Source: Planctomycetota bacterium (GTDB lineage Bacteria > Planctomycetota > Phycisphaerae > Phycisphaerales > UBA1924). Taken from it: DNA of 64,000 bases. Made by a program: the position numbers and the translations under genes. Each line of letters starts with the position of its first letter. The stretch's first letter is position 1. Shown here piece by piece: positions 62,438-64,000 of this stretch. The DNA is taken from positions 1-64,000 of the forward strand of contig JAJRPN010000036.1 in assembly GCA_024280755.1 (NCBI GenBank), written 5' to 3'. The notes below the pieces were generated by a model. It ran no database searches. It saw only the letters and a program-made list of their open reading frames with translations, and was not told where the DNA came from.

Positions 62438-63607
62438 TTACTTGGCGAAGGCGGCTGCAACCTTGGCGAGTGCATCACACACACCATTGGCCTGCTCGTC
62501 GCTGAGCTTCTGGTGGATGGGGATACAGAACACGCAGGTTGCGAGTTTTTGTGCGATCTTGGGGGTGTCGCTGTTCTTGGCGATGCTGGCGAATACCGGC
62601 TGCTCGGTCAACGGCTTGGGATAATGCACAGCCGTCGGCACGCCTTCTTTATTGAGGGCCGCACAGAACTCATCGCGGGTACAGGTCAGCTTGTCGAGAT
62701 CGACTCGGCAGGTGTACAGGTGCCACGCAGGGTTCGAGCCTGCAGTGGGGACCGGACGAAGCACGCCTTCGATGGTGTCGATGCGATCGGCATAGATATT
62801 GGCAACAGCGCGTCGGCGGTTGGTTTCGTCGCCGAGGGTTTCGAGCTTGGATAAGCCGATTGCGCCGGTGATGTCGTTCATGCGGTAGTTGAACCCGATG
62901 GATTCGTGGAGGTACTTGCCGGTCTCGCCGTGGGAGCGAAGGAAGCCCATGTTCTTGGCGAGCTCTTCATCGTTGACGGTGACCATGCCACCCTCGCCGG
63001 TGCCCAGGTTCTTGGTGGCGTAGAACGAGTAAGTACATGCGTCGCCGAACGCGCCGATGCCCTTGCCGTTGTATTCAGCGAGGTGTGCCTGGGCACTGTC
63101 ATAGATGACCTTAAGATTATGCTTCTTGGCGATCGCTTCGATTGCGTCGATGTCGACGGGGATGCCATAGAGATGCGTGACGGCGATCGCCTTGGTGTTT
63201 GGTGTAATCAATCGTTCGATGTCCGCAGGATCTGCCTGGTATGAATCTTCAAGCACATCACAGAAGACAACCTTGGCGCCAGCCGCGACGAGCATCGAGA
63301 CGGTCGCGATGAATGTCCATGCCGGGGTGATGACCTCGTCGCCGCGTTCGAGCAGTGAGCCGTAGGCGAGCTGGAGGGCACAGGTGCCGTTGGCACAGGT
63401 GAGCCCGTAGTTTGCGTCTGATTGCTTGGCGAACTCTTCTTCGAGTGCTGCACATTTGGATGCTGCGCGGAGCATGCCCGACTTGAGCACCTCGGTGGCG
63501 GCTGCGATGTCTTTTTCGGTGAGTCCAACGGACATGAACGGGACATTGGCGTCGAAGACTGGGGTGCCGCCATTGATGGCGAGGTCTGATGCGGTCGCGG
63601 TGGTCAT
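62438..63607 (-). CDS. DegT/DnrJ/EryC1/StrS-family sugar aminotransferase
   Basis: A 389-residue PLP enzyme. Family features are ALQLAYGSLLERGDEVITPAWTF, the AVTHLYGIPVDIDAI loop, YDSAQAHLAEY with the conserved Asp, and the Schiff-base Lys in SFYATKNLGTGEGGMV. It transfers an amino group to a keto sugar nucleotide, a step toward amino-sugar components of a surface polysaccharide. It is the most upstream gene of the O-acetylation locus in the window. GAGGAAG precedes the ATG at 63607. The exact sugar cannot be told. Confidence 0.92.
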   Translation of the reverse strand: MTTATASDLAINGGTPVFDANVPFMSVGLTEKDIAAATEVLKSGMLRAASKCAALEEEFAKQSDANYGLTCANGTCALQLAYGSLLERGDEVITPAWTFIATVSMLVAAGAKVVFCDVLEDSYQADPADIERLITPNTKAIAVTHLYGIPVDIDAIEAIAKKHNLKVIYDSAQAHLAEYNGKGIGAFGDACTYSFYATKNLGTGEGGMVTVNDEELAKNMGFLRSHGETGKYLHESIGFNYRMNDITGAIGLSKLETLGDETNRRRAVANIYADRIDTIEGVLRPVPTAGSNPAWHLYTCRVDLDKLTCTRDEFCAALNKEGVPTAVHYPKPLTEQPVFASIAKNSDTPKIAQKLATCVFCIPIHQKLSDEQANGVCDALAKVAAAFAK

Positions 63608-64000
63608 GTGTACTTCCTCATTTAGGTCGGATTGGTCGTGGTTTGATTCGCGGCCTCAATCATATGCCTTCATATGAAAAAAACTGCCTTTTTATCAACC
63701 CAAAAACCGCCTCTAAATGGGCATAAAACGCCCATATCGTTCAAGGCCCGAAAAAAACATGACGAAAGACTGGCACAGGCGAAAACCTGATGTACTTTTT
63801 AGGCATCAGTGACACCGCTGACGAAAACACGAATCCACGCCGGTTTGGCTGACAAACCCACTTCGGCGTTCACAGTCTCTCTTTCTCTCTCTGCCAATAG
63901 GCAAACCCCAACCCGGACGACCCTCCGGGTTGTTGTTTTTTTGATGCAGATCTCTCCGAGCGACTGAAAACTTGTTCTATCCCATCGTCCTCAGCAAAAT
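63608..64000 (+). other. Gene-free right end with a possible small RNA or leader
   Basis: No convincing gene in these 393 bases. The first 60 hold the DegT start region. A short hairpin ATGGGC/GCCCAT lies near 63717-63736. Further on, a run CTCTCTTTCTCTCTCTGCC (63881-63899) precedes a strong terminator (63909-63942). The stretch from about 63790 to the terminator may be a small RNA, or a leader with early termination for a gene beyond the window. It is similar in layout (pyrimidine tract followed by terminator) to 28590-28647. Confidence 0.35.
63909..63942 (+). terminator. Intrinsic terminator near the right edge
   Basis: A 9-bp stem (CAACCCGGA with TCCGGGTTG) and 6-base loop, followed by TTGTTTTTTT. 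No plus-strand gene precedes it within 7.8 kb except antisense DNA, so it ends either a small RNA or a leader transcript. Confidence 0.8.

Overview
The window reads as chromosomal DNA of a planctomycete, most likely class Phycisphaerae. The evidence is a 23S-5S rRNA pair with no 16S gene beside it, a secreted protein ending in a dockerin-like double Asp-rich repeat closed by Gly-Cys-Pro, several membrane proteins carrying a CPxCGYDxRG zinc ribbon, a very short Hc1-type histone H1-like protein, and a prepilin-leader protein with a C-terminal DGH motif. This is an inference from gene content; no database search was made. Gene density is high, many neighbouring genes overlap by ATGA, GTGA or TGATG, and there is no phage, integrase, intact insertion sequence, tRNA or CRISPR array.

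Layout. 1-7.7 kb: a partial exported protein, a small basic protein, a MEMO-family protein and a three-gene PilM-type inner-membrane operon closed by a terminator. 7.8-11.35 kb: an independent 23S-5S unit with its own sigma70-type promoter, a processing stem and a terminator. 11.4-19.3 kb: a DinB-like protein, a zinc-ribbon membrane protein, the dockerin-type secreted protein, NAD synthetase and two polytopic membrane proteins (one GT-C like). 19.3-28.5 kb: a Fur-like regulator, an ExbB-ExbD-ExbD energiser, TsaE, SerA, UppP, two RNA methyltransferases and two TlpA-like thioredoxin-fold proteins. 28.7-38.3 kb: a lipoprotein, a PGRP-fold protein lacking key catalytic residues, a Ser/Thr kinase, a metallophosphoesterase, four tandem zinc-ribbon membrane paralogues, GlyA and a pentapeptide-repeat protein. 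38.3-45.6 kb: small surface proteins, RarD bracketed by two direct copies of a mobile-element-like repeat, RimO, and a 2.3-kb three-gene island of secreted or membrane proteins flanked by a 53-bp duplication of the rimO 3' end. 45.7-57.2 kb: FtsW-MurG, a diguanylate cyclase, a HAD phosphatase, RsmA, an APH-like kinase, the histone-like protein, a FabZ-like dehydratase, a UvrC-like protein with a degenerate nuclease domain, and ManA. 57.2-63.6 kb: a polysaccharide O-acetylation locus (DegT aminotransferase, MBOAT acyltransferase, three tandem AlgJ/AlgX-like proteins).

The genes combine housekeeping (rRNA, rRNA/tRNA/S12 modification, NAD, serine and one-carbon metabolism, lipid II synthesis and use) with a strong envelope theme: pilus-like assembly, ExbBD energisation, undecaprenyl phosphate recycling, sugar supply (ManA), sugar amination and O-acetylation of an exported polymer.

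The most unusual structures are the rimO-flanked island, whose outermost gene has a C9/G9 tract inside its putative promoter spacer (a possible phase-variable switch), the tandem zinc-ribbon paralogues with almost identical 5' ends but divergent bodies, the UvrC-like and PGRP-like proteins with altered active sites, and two families of palindromic intergenic repeats.
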